The notes: a model not told the origin generated them from the letters alone. Numbered from the stretch's first letter, positions 1 to 5,327 are shown. The stretch: DNA of 5,327 bases from Mycobacterium sp. (GCA_029256565.1 JAQSXQ010000187.1:1-5327); one strand, 5' to 3'. Made by a program: numbers and translations.

Positions 1-965
1 TCGGTCCGCGTGTTCACGTCGATGCCGCTGAGCGTGCCGTCGCGGTGCAGGACGAGGACCATGCCGTCACCGGAGGTATTGGCGCTCAGGGCATCTTCGA
101 CCGGTATCACCGTCCACTTGCGCTGCCGGCTGTCGAGCACCCAGACGGTGCCCTCGGACACGCCGGCGAAGACGTCGGCGCGGTCGCGGTGATCCATCCG
201 GAGTGGCCGCTGCGCGGGTGCGTCGGCCGGGAAGGGCATGGCGGTCACCGTCAGGTCGCCGTCGCCACCGGTGACCCGAATCGCCCCGGTGGCACAACCG
301 AATACGACCGCCCGCCGGGTCGGCACGGACCACGACGGGCTGGGGCACGTGCCGACGAGGTCGGTCGATCCGGTGTCGTCGACCACTCGAACGAGGCCCG
401 CGTCGGTCACGGTGACGAGCCGTTTGCCGTACGGCACCACCGCGGTGACGTCATCGCCCACGTCGAGCCCGGGTGGTGGCTCGACCTCCTTGGCGCCGAG
501 CCGCTCGCGGTCGAGCAGTTGAACGTCGTTCCTGCCGACTACCGCCGTGATCGAATTGCTGGCGCTGACCGACGTAGCGGGAAGGTCCAGCGTTCCGACG
601 ACTGCGGGTTCGGTGGCGAAGTAGTGGTAGTGCTCGCCGTGGTCGAAGGTCCACGCGCCCGCGTCGACGATCGACGTTCCCTCGTCCGTGCCGAGATAGG
701 CGAAGCGGCCGTCACCGGCGATCGACGTCACGGGTCCTGCTGAGTCGACACGCGTCTCGGTCTCGTCCACCGCGTCGTACACGGCCATGTCACCCGTGCG
801 CGGGTCGACCAGAACGAGTTTGGTCAGTGCCCCGTCCAGTTCGCGCGCGCCCTCGACGACCACCTGGTCCCCCGCTCCGATCGAGGTCGCCGGGGGCGGC
901 GCAGCGGGTTCCGCGCCGTTCGAACAGCCGACCGCCAGCCAGGCGACCGCGGTCGCGATGGACAT
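1..965 (-). other. aztD: AztD-like beta-propeller metallochaperone module (partial), possible separate product from ATG 965
   Basis: This is the second half of the long leftward frame. In P. denitrificans, AztD is a periplasmic zinc-binding beta-propeller that passes zinc to the binding protein AztC. Visible support: a lipoprotein-like start (M, short hydrophobic run, LAVGC), a low-complexity Ala/Pro linker, then about 300 residues of repeating short beta-type units such as LVTVTDAGLVRVVDD, TVWVLDSRQRKWTV and VLVLHRDGTLSGIDV, as expected of propeller blades. The His cluster DHGEHYHY is encoded at 621-644. Two cysteines (GTCPSPSW and VFGCATG, about 19 residues apart) could form a disulfide outside the cell. 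ATG 965 is preceded by a ribosome-site-like GGTGGAAG (969-976), so an independent AztD could start here even though the upstream permease has no stop codon. Confidence 0.7.
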
Positions 966-1799
966 CTGCTTCCACCGGGCGCACAGCAGATGGGCGGCGG
1001 TGGAGAGGAAGAAGATCAGGACGGCGACGCCCGCGATCGTGGCTCCGCCGGCGGTTCCGGCGTGCCAGGAGATCAGTAGGCCCAGATAGGTTGCGAGGGA
1101 ACCGAACAGCGCAGCGAGCACCATGACGCGGGGAATGGACCGGGCCCACGTCAGCGCCGTGGCCGGTGGGGCGATCAAGAGGCCGAGGACCAACAGCGTT
1201 CCCACCACGTGGAAGGTGGCGACCATGGCGACCGCCATCAGGACCGTGAGCGCGACCGCAGCGACCTGGGGCCGCAAGCCGAGGGTGGCGGCCTTGCGCG
1301 GGTCGAACGTCACCGCGACGAAGGCACGGTGTCCGATGACCGTTGCCGCGAGGGTCAACGCCAGTGCGGTGGCGAGGATGGCGAGGTCTGCACTGCGGAC
1401 TCCCAGTACGTCGCCGAAGAGGAATCCGGTCAGATCAACGGCGAAGCTCTGCGATCGGGACACGATGATCACCCCGAGCGCGAGCATGCCGACCAGCAGG
1501 AGCCCAATGCTGGTGTCCGAGGCGAGTTTCGACGATCGGCCGATCGCCGCGATGCCGAGTGCCATTGCAAGGGCCGCGATCATCCCGCCGGCCATCAGGC
1601 TGCCACCCAGCAGCGCCGCGATCGCTACCCCCGGCAGCATGCCGTGCGACATGGCCTCGCCCAGGAACACGCTGCCCCGCAGCACGACCCAGCAGCCGAC
1701 CAACGCGCACAGGCACGCGGCCAGCACACCCGCCGCAAGGGCTCGCGCCACGATGTCGGTTTCGAAGGGCGCCAGCAGCCAGAGAGTCACGATGTACAC
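1..1799 (-). CDS. aztB: Zinc ABC transporter permease AztB fused in frame to metallochaperone AztD (3' end outside window)
   Basis: Reading leftward from GTG 1799, the frame stays open for 599 codons and leaves the window. Residues 1-278 form a hydrophobic ABC-3 (ZnuB/MntB-type) permease, which would carry Zn2+ across the cytoplasmic membrane with AztA. Family-like segments are GEAMSHGMLPG (47-57), TSIGLLLVGMLALGVI (96-111), FLFGDVLGV (126-134) and GTLLVLGLLIAPPATALTW (200-218). From M279 a second module follows with no stop: a short hydrophobic stretch ending in LAVGC (C292), a Pro/Ala linker, then a soluble beta-rich domain with a His cluster, HGEHYHY (387-393), matching AztD-type periplasmic zinc chaperones. 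GTG 1799 is chosen because an in-frame stop lies at 1818-1820 and the encoded start fits AztB proteins. No clear ribosome site precedes it. The missing AztD end is perhaps 80-90 residues. The family assignment is recognition from motifs. Whether one or two polypeptides are made is unknown. Confidence 0.85.
   Translation of the reverse strand, partial: MYIVTLWLLAPFETDIVARALAAGVLAACLCALVGCWVVLRGSVFLGEAMSHGMLPGVAIAALLGGSLMAGGMIAALAMALGIAAIGRSSKLASDTSIGLLLVGMLALGVIIVSRSQSFAVDLTGFLFGDVLGVRSADLAILATALALTLAATVIGHRAFVAVTFDPRKAATLGLRPQVAAVALTVLMAVAMVATFHVVGTLLVLGLLIAPPATALTWARSIPRVMVLAALFGSLATYLGLLISWHAGTAGGATIAGVAVLIFFLSTAAHLLCARWKQMSIATAVAWLAVGCSNGAEPAAPPPATSIGAGDQVVVEGARELDGALTKLVLVDPRTGDMAVYDAVDETETRVDSAGPVTSIAGDGRFAYLGTDEGTSIVDAGAWTFDHGEHYHYFATEPAVVGTLDLPATSVSASNSITAVVGRNDVQLLDRERLGAKEVEPPPGLDVGDDVTAVVPYGKRLVTVTDAGLVRVVDDTGSTDLVGTCPSPSWSVPTRRAVVFGCATGAIRVTGGDGDLTVTAMPFPADAPAQRPLRMDHRDRADVFAGVSEGTVWVLDSRQRKWTVIPVEDALSANTSGDGMVLVLHRDGTLSGIDVNTRT
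924..965 (-). other. Internal signal-peptide/lipobox-like segment joining AztB and AztD
   Basis: Fourteen residues, MSIATAVAWLAVGC, sit directly after the basic stretch ARWKQ that follows the last permease membrane segment. The order is positive residues, a hydrophobic run, then LAVGC followed by SNGAEPAAPP. This is the layout of a short lipoprotein signal with C292 (codon 924-926) as the lipidated cysteine. In the fused protein the same segment could act as one more membrane crossing, placing AztD outside the membrane. Either reading agrees with AztD acting extracytoplasmically. At about 12 hydrophobic residues it is short for a stable membrane span. Both uses are inferred. Confidence 0.5.
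969..976 (-). promoter_or_regulatory. Possible internal ribosome binding site before aztD ATG 965
   Basis: On the minus strand GGTGGAAG precedes ATG 965. The GGTGG core is six bases from the start codon, a suitable Shine-Dalgarno distance. It lies inside the permease reading frame, so it matters only if AztD is also translated separately. Such G-rich runs are common by chance at this GC content. Confidence 0.3.
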
Positions 1800-1800
1800 T
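1795..1800 (+). promoter_or_regulatory. Candidate -10 element of the aztA promoter
   Basis: TACACT fits the mycobacterial -10 pattern TANNNT. A start of transcription six to eight bases downstream would fall at about 1807-1809, giving a leader of only about 2-4 bases before ATG 1811. That agrees with the absence of any Shine-Dalgarno sequence. The hexamer overlaps the GTG start codon (1797-1799, minus strand) of the divergent gene. No clear -35 is visible, which is usual in mycobacterial promoters. Confidence 0.45.
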
Positions 1801-1808
1801 CTTAGCAG

Positions 1809-1829
1809 TAATGAAACTCATTTTCAATA
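1809..1829. promoter_or_regulatory. Zur-type operator (zinc-responsive repressor site) between aztA and aztB
   Basis: An imperfect 21-bp palindrome: left arm TAATGAAA (1809-1816), spacer CTCAT, right arm TTTCAATA (1822-1829). Eight of ten symmetric base pairs match, and the arms agree at seven of eight positions. TGAAA...TTTCA with flanking TA is the pattern of mycobacterial Zur boxes, and it stands out as an AT-rich island in GC-rich DNA between two zinc-transport genes. Bound Zur would cover the aztA start codon and lie 10 bp upstream of the aztB start, so both directions should be repressed when zinc is sufficient. Another Fur-family regulator is possible, but the genes favour Zur. Confidence 0.75.
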
Positions 1830-2527
1830 AGACGCCAGCCGGCTCGACGACGATCGAGCTGACCAACGTCCGCTTCGGCTATCCCGGGGCGGAGGTCTTC
1901 CGTGGGCTCAATCTGTCGGTGACGCCAGGCGCCGTCACCGCGGTCGTCGGCTCGAACGGATCCGGAAAGTCCACGCTGCTGGGACTTCTCGCCGGTGTAC
2001 TACGCCCGCACGGGGGCGACGTCCGCGCGCCTCGGGGCGACGTCGCCATCGCGGTTCAGCGCAGTGAGGTCACCGACGACTTCCCGATGACGGCCGCCGA
2101 GGCGGTGATGATGGGCCGATGGCGTCGCCTCGGCCTGCTGCGGCGGCCCAGCCGCACCGATCACGGGGTCGTCGACCATTGGATGACCGAACTCGGACTC
2201 GACGACCTACGCAGGCGCACCATGGGCGAACTCTCCGGCGGTCAACGCCAACGCGTCCTGCTCGCACAGGCATTCGTCCAAGAGGCCCGGCTGCTGCTCC
2301 TCGACGAGCCCACGACCGGCCTCGATGCGGACTCGGCAGCCCGCGTCGTCGCACACCTGCTACGCATGGCCGCCGAGGGCACCACCGTGGTTGCGGCCAC
2401 CCATGACCAGGAGCTGATCCGGGCTGCGGAGCATCGCATCGATCTCGACGCGGCGGTGAGCGTGCGCGAACTCGGGTTTCAGCGCGGCGTGTCGCCCGCA
2501 GACACGCACGCTCGCGGGAAGAGGTAA
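1811..2527 (+). CDS. aztA: Zinc ABC transporter ATP-binding protein AztA
   Basis: A 238-residue cytoplasmic ATPase that would drive zinc import through the AztB permease encoded divergently. All nucleotide-binding motifs are present: Walker A GSNGSGKST (47-55), Q-loop Q83 in AVQRSEV, signature LSGGQ (141-145), Walker B LLLLDEP (161-167), D-loop GLDA (170-173) and switch His198 in ATHD. The length fits cluster A-I metal-transporter ATPases (ZnuC/MntA/AztA). ATG 1811 is the only standard start ahead of the conserved IELTNVRFGYPG beginning; the next in-frame GTG would remove that strand. There is no Shine-Dalgarno, and a TANNNT box lies 10 bp upstream, so the mRNA is probably leaderless or nearly so. 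Codons 1-7 (MKLIFNK) are formed by the Zur-type palindrome. The metal is inferred from the AztD-like neighbour and the operator, since the ATPase sequence alone would not separate zinc from manganese. Confidence 0.9.
   Translation: MKLIFNKTPAGSTTIELTNVRFGYPGAEVFRGLNLSVTPGAVTAVVGSNGSGKSTLLGLLAGVLRPHGGDVRAPRGDVAIAVQRSEVTDDFPMTAAEAVMMGRWRRLGLLRRPSRTDHGVVDHWMTELGLDDLRRRTMGELSGGQRQRVLLAQAFVQEARLLLLDEPTTGLDADSAARVVAHLLRMAAEGTTVVAATHDQELIRAAEHRIDLDAAVSVRELGFQRGVSPADTHARGKR
2487..2507. terminator. Perfect 7-bp stem-loop at the end of aztA, possible U-less terminator for the rlmB operon
   Basis: GCGTGTC (2487-2493) pairs perfectly with GACACGC (2501-2507) around a 7-base loop. It lies within the last codons of aztA, 18 bp before its stop codon, and about 60 bases beyond the rlmB stop on the other strand. 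It could therefore end transcripts from the cysS-rlmB direction. No T-run follows on either strand, so it is not a classical intrinsic terminator, and chance is a real alternative in GC-rich coding DNA. Confidence 0.25.
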
Positions 2528-2530
2528 GGC

Positions 2531-2561
2531 GGGAGAGGGTGAGGTAGAGGGTGGGGTGGGG
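2531..2561 (+). other. G-rich tract with quadruplex potential between convergent aztA and rlmB
   Basis: The 38-bp gap between the two stop codons is almost pure purine plus T on the plus strand. It carries five runs of three or four G (2531-2533, 2537-2539, 2549-2551, 2553-2556, 2558-2561). The last four are separated by loops of 9, 1 and 1 bases, so a three-layer G-quadruplex is possible in the aztA transcript tail, with the matching C-rich strand downstream of rlmB. A role in ending convergent transcription is inference. Confidence 0.35.
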
Positions 2562-2565
2562 CCCG

Positions 2566-3510
2566 TCAGTTGGCGCGGCGCTGCCGCGCGACCTCGGCCA
2601 GCACCACGCCCGCGGCGACCGAGGCGTTGAGCGACTCGGTGGGCCCGGCCATCGGGATCGACACGATCGCGTCGCAGTTCTCCCGCACCAGTCGCGACAG
2701 ACCCTTGCCCTCGGAGCCGACGACCACGACCATCGGGCCGGTCGCGTCGATCTCGTCGAGTTCGGTGTCGCCACCGGCGTCCAAGCCGACGACCAACAGA
2801 CCGGCGTCGCTGAAACTCTTCAGCGTGCGAGTCAGATTGGTGGCCCGCGCTACCCGCAACCGGGCGGCCGCACCTGCGCTGGTGCGCCATGCCACGGCCG
2901 TCACCGACGCCGATCGGCGCTGCGGGATCACGACGCCATGCCCGCCGAACGCCGACACCGAACGCACGATGGCGCCGAGGTTGCGTGGGTCGGAGATGTT
3001 GTCCAGCGCGACCAGCAGTGCGGGCGTCACGTCCGAGGTGGCCGCCGCCAGCATGTCGTCGGGGTGGGCGTAGTCGTACGGCGGCACCTGTAGGGCGATC
3101 CCCTGGTGCAGGCCGTTGGAACTCATCCGGTCGAGGTCGTGGCGCTGCACCTCGAGGATGGCGATCCCGGCGTCGGCTGCGCGCTGCACCGATTCGGTGA
3201 GCCGCTCGTCGGACTCGGTGCCCAGCACGACGTAGAGCGCCGTCGCAGGCACTCCCGCCCGCAAGCACTCCAGCACCGGGTTGCGGCCGAGCACCGTTTC
3301 GGTGTCGTCGGTCTTCTTGTGCCTGCCCTGATCCTTGCGGGCCGCCGTCGCTGCCCGCTTGCCCGCAGGATGGTGCGGACGTGCGGACGCGGGTGGTGTG
3401 GCGCCCTTGGCTTCGAGGCCGCGCCGCCGGACACCACCGGAGCCGACCGTCGGCCCCTTCTTCGTCCCCGTCTTGCGCACCGCGCCGCGGCGCTGTGAGT
3501 TGCCTGCCAT
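2566..3510 (-). CDS. rlmB: 23S rRNA (guanosine-2'-O)-methyltransferase RlmB, TrmH/SpoU family
   Basis: A 314-residue cytoplasmic enzyme expected to methylate the ribose of a 23S rRNA guanosine (G2251 in E. coli) using S-adenosylmethionine. Residues 1-72 are a basic, low-complexity extension absent from the 243-residue E. coli protein. An L30e-like substrate domain follows (VLGRNPVLECLRAG, 73-86, to HQGI, 135-138), then the knotted SPOUT catalytic domain. Its three motifs are clear: motif 1 DNISDPRNLGAIVRS (170-184, with N177 and R183), motif 2 VVGSEGKGL (263-271) and motif 3 IPMAGPTESLNASVAAGVVLAE split around 285-306. ATG 3510 follows cysS by 20 bp, with a weak GGGAAA upstream, so it is co-transcribed. 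It matches the TrmH-family gene after cysS1 in M. tuberculosis. SpoU-family enzymes are hard to separate by target, so a different rRNA or tRNA site cannot be excluded. Confidence 0.92.
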   Translation of the reverse strand: MAGNSQRRGAVRKTGTKKGPTVGSGGVRRRGLEAKGATPPASARPHHPAGKRAATAARKDQGRHKKTDDTETVLGRNPVLECLRAGVPATALYVVLGTESDERLTESVQRAADAGIAILEVQRHDLDRMSSNGLHQGIALQVPPYDYAHPDDMLAAATSDVTPALLVALDNISDPRNLGAIVRSVSAFGGHGVVIPQRRSASVTAVAWRTSAGAAARLRVARATNLTRTLKSFSDAGLLVVGLDAGGDTELDEIDATGPMVVVVGSEGKGLSRLVRENCDAIVSIPMAGPTESLNASVAAGVVLAEVARQRRAN

Positions 3511-3530
3511 CTAGATCGTTTCCCGTCGCT

Positions 3531-4937
3531 TCACTTGTCTGAGCCGTCCAGGAGCGACCACTGCGGACCGTCGGCGGTGTCGGTCACGTCGACGCCCGCG
3601 GCCTTCAATCGGTCGCGGATCTCGTCGGCCTGCGCCCAGTCCCGGTTGGCGCGAGCGTCCTGGCGCTGCACGAGCGCCCACTGGACCAGTTCGTCGACGG
3701 CTGCCAGGGCAGCCGACGTCTCGTCGCGCGACACCCAGCGATCGTCGAGGGGGTCGCAACCCAGGATGCCCATCATCGCCCGGATCGAACGTGCGTGGGC
3801 CATCGCCGCGTCGTGATCGCCCGCGTCGAGTGCCCGGTTGCCCTCGGCGCGCGCCGAGTGGACCTCCGCGAGGGCTGCGGGCACCGCGAGGTCGTCGTCG
3901 AGCGCTGCGGCGAACCGCGGCGTCGGCTCGCCGGGCACGACGGCGCCGACGCGGGTACGCACCCGGTGCAGCAGGTCCTCGATGCCCGCGTAGGCCTTGA
4001 CCGCGTCCTGCAGTGCGTTCTCGGAGAACTCGAGCATCGAGCGGTAATGGGCGCTGCCGAGGTAGTACCGGAGTTCGGCCGGTCGCACCCGCTGCAGCAC
4101 CGCGGGTATCGACAGCACGTTGCCCAGCGACTTGCTCATCTTCTCGCCGCCGAGGGTCACCCAGCCGTTGTGCAGCCAGAACTGGGCGAACCCGTCACCT
4201 GCCGCCTTGGCTTGCGCGATCTCGTTTTCGTGGTGCGGGAACACCAGGTCCATGCCGCCGGCGTGGATGTCGAAGGCCAAACCCAGGTACGCCTCGCACA
4301 TTGCGACGCACTCGGTGTGCCACCCGGGCCTGCCCCGGCCCCACGGCGTCGGCCAGGACGGCTCGCCGGGCTTGGCGCCCTTCCAGAGGGTGAAGTCTCG
4401 GGGGTCGCGCTTGCACGTGGCGGCGCCCTCGCCCTGGTGGACGTCGTCGATCCGATGCCCGGACAGTGCGCCGTACTCCGGCAGGCTCAGCACGTCGAAG
4501 TAGACGTCGCCGCCACTGGCGTAGGCGTGGCCGCGCTCGATCAGGCGCTCGATCAACTCGACCATCTGGGTGATGTGGCCGGTGGCTCGCGGTTCGACCG
4601 ACGGCGGCAGCACGCCGAGCGCGTCGTACGCGGCGGTGAAGGCGCGCTCGAAGGTCGCCGCCCACTCCCACCACGGGCGTCCCGCGTCGGCGGCCTTGTT
4701 GAGGATCTTGTCGTCGATGTCGGTGACGTTGCGGATGAAGGCGACGTCGTAGCCCTTGGCCGTCAGCCAGCGCCGCAGCACGTCGAAGGCGACGCCGCTG
4801 CGCACGTGGCCGATGTGCGGAAGCCCCTGCACCGTCGCCCCGCACAGGTAGATCGAGGCATGGCCCTCGCGCAACGGGACGAACTCGCGCACGGCACCGG
4901 TCATGGTGTCGTGGAGTCGCAATCCGCCATCAGTCAC
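3531..4937 (-). CDS. cysS: Cysteinyl-tRNA synthetase CysS
   Basis: A 468-residue class I aminoacyl-tRNA synthetase that charges tRNA-Cys with cysteine in the cytoplasm. The HIGH motif is at 41-44 (GLPHIGHVRSG) and KMSKS at 266-270 (GGEKMSKSLGN). The four ligands of the zinc that selects cysteine are in place: C32 (YLCGATV), C210 (WHTECVAM), H235 and E239 (FPHHENEIAQ). The C-terminal part carries the helical DALR region and ends in TADGPQWSLLDG, as in mycobacterial CysS1. Length is normal. GTG 4937 is preferred because the resulting MTDGGLRLHDT start matches mycobacterial relatives; ATG 4904 (M12) is a weaker alternative. It follows ispF by 29 bp and precedes rlmB by 20 bp, forming one operon. 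It is not the cysteine ligase MshC, which resembles CysS but belongs to mycothiol synthesis and is shorter. Confidence 0.97.
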   Translation of the reverse strand: MTDGGLRLHDTMTGAVREFVPLREGHASIYLCGATVQGLPHIGHVRSGVAFDVLRRWLTAKGYDVAFIRNVTDIDDKILNKAADAGRPWWEWAATFERAFTAAYDALGVLPPSVEPRATGHITQMVELIERLIERGHAYASGGDVYFDVLSLPEYGALSGHRIDDVHQGEGAATCKRDPRDFTLWKGAKPGEPSWPTPWGRGRPGWHTECVAMCEAYLGLAFDIHAGGMDLVFPHHENEIAQAKAAGDGFAQFWLHNGWVTLGGEKMSKSLGNVLSIPAVLQRVRPAELRYYLGSAHYRSMLEFSENALQDAVKAYAGIEDLLHRVRTRVGAVVPGEPTPRFAAALDDDLAVPAALAEVHSARAEGNRALDAGDHDAAMAHARSIRAMMGILGCDPLDDRWVSRDETSAALAAVDELVQWALVQRQDARANRDWAQADEIRDRLKAAGVDVTDTADGPQWSLLDGSDK

Positions 4938-4966
4938 GACGTTGCAGCTTACCGGCCTGATCGGCT

Positions 4967-5327
4967 CTAACCGTCATTGCGCACCAGCAGGGCCGTCGCA
5001 ATCGCGGCCAACCCCTCGCCCCGGCCCGTGAGACCGAGGCCGTCGGTGGTGGTGGCGGACACCGACACCGGAGCGTCCAGCAGCTCGGACAACACCGTCT
5101 GCGCCTCCGCCCGCCGTGGCCCCACCTTGGGCCTGTTCCCGATCACCTGCACCGCCGCATTACCCACGCGGAAGCCATCGGCCAGCACCAAACCGCGAAC
5201 GTGACGCAGCATCTCGGCGCCCGTGACGCCGCGCCACTCGTCGCGGTCGGTGCCGAACACCGAACCCAAGTCACCGAGCCCGGCTGCGCTGAGCAGCGCA
5301 TCGCACAGGGCGTGCGCAGCGACGTCG
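4967..5327 (-). CDS. ispF: 2-C-methyl-D-erythritol 2,4-cyclodiphosphate synthase IspF (5' end outside window)
   Basis: The C-terminal 119 residues of IspF, which cyclises CDP-methylerythritol 2-phosphate to MEcPP and releases CMP in the MEP isoprenoid pathway. The visible part begins DVAAHALCDALL, holding the His (codon 5312-5314) equivalent to metal ligand H42 of E. coli. It continues with GNAAVQVIGNRPKVGPRR and the nucleotide-site segment ATTTDGLGLTGRGEGLAAIA (about 4997-5056), and ends ALLVRNDG before TAG 4967-4969. About 40 N-terminal residues, including the Asp and His of the D-x-H metal site, lie beyond the right edge. A TTG at 5269 is in frame but is not the start, since conserved sequence continues upstream of it. 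ispF normally follows ispD in mycobacteria, and it heads the operon portion visible here. The protein is a trimer with its active sites between subunits. Confidence 0.95.
   Translation of the reverse strand, partial: DVAAHALCDALLSAAGLGDLGSVFGTDRDEWRGVTGAEMLRHVRGLVLADGFRVGNAAVQVIGNRPKVGPRRAEAQTVLSELLDAPVSVSATTTDGLGLTGRGEGLAAIATALLVRNDG

Noticed and set aside
45..743. A 232-codon plus-strand frame opposite the AztD module
   Set aside because: Composition is typical of an antisense shadow (Arg, Gly, Asp and Val repeats). The minus-strand frame continues the permease frame and has propeller-like repeats and a His cluster.
930..1000. The possibility that aztB and aztD are ordinary separate genes in different frames
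   Set aside because: Codon counting from 1799 and from 965 gives the same frame, and reading all codons between found no stop, so the sequence as given encodes a continuous frame.
1123..1830. Plus-strand frames of 198-235 codons opposite aztB, and the upstream extension of the aztA frame from 1559
   Set aside because: The minus strand encodes a clear ABC-3 permease here. The aztA extension before ATG 1811 is Arg/Pro-rich with no domain, while the ABC fold begins at about residue 15 of the 1811 start.
1435..1866. A 143-codon minus-strand frame starting at 1866 as an alternative divergent gene
   Set aside because: It is out of frame with the permease, and its product loses hydrophobic character and becomes Arg/Gly-rich. 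The GTG 1799 frame carries all ABC-3 motifs.
2360..3268. A 302-codon minus-strand frame overlapping rlmB and aztA
   Set aside because: It is Arg-rich and out of frame with the SpoU motifs, and it runs across the end of aztA. It is a shadow of rlmB.
4938..4966. A promoter or terminator between ispF and cysS
   Set aside because: Only 29 bp with no TANNNT box suitably placed, no strong hairpin and no T-run. Simple co-transcription is the better reading.
3795..4970. A 391-codon open frame on the plus strand opposite cysS
   Set aside because: It mirrors the codon bias of cysS in GC-rich DNA. Its product is low-complexity, Arg/Val/Gly/His-rich, with no recognisable motif, and cysS is unambiguous on the other strand.

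Overview
The window looks like chromosomal DNA of a high-GC actinobacterium, most probably Mycobacterium in the broad sense. The evidence is heavy G/C bias at third codon positions, the ispF-cysS-rlmB (TrmH-family) gene order known from M. tuberculosis, close protein resemblance to the mycobacterial versions, and a Zur-type operator of the mycobacterial kind. All of the sequence is accounted for by five reading frames; no gene-free stretch reaches 300 bases. I see no RNA genes, insertion sequences, CRISPR arrays or phage features.

Right half (2566-5327, minus strand): a housekeeping operon read right to left. It contains the 3' part of ispF (isoprenoid precursor synthesis by the MEP pathway), complete cysS (cysteinyl-tRNA synthetase) and complete rlmB (23S rRNA 2'-O-methyltransferase of the SpoU/TrmH family). 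Gaps are 29 and 20 bp. It ends convergently against aztA, with a 38-bp G-rich gap between the two stop codons.

Left half (1-2527): a zinc-uptake locus of the Azt (ZnuABC-like, cluster A-I/ABC-3) type, arranged divergently. aztA (ATPase) runs rightward from an ATG at 1811. Leftward from a GTG at 1799 runs one uninterrupted frame that encodes first a complete ABC-3 permease (AztB, about 278 residues) and then, without a stop codon, a lipoprotein-like beta-propeller zinc chaperone (AztD) that leaves the window at base 1. The two start codons are only 11 bp apart. A 21-bp imperfect palindrome of Zur type (1809-1829) lies across the aztA start codon, so one zinc-sensing repressor site probably controls both directions. 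The solute-binding protein (AztC or ZnuA) is not in the window and would be expected further left.

The most unusual observations are the in-frame joining of permease and metallochaperone, with a possible internal signal peptide/lipobox and a possible internal start at the joint, and an operator that doubles as codons 1-7 of aztA.
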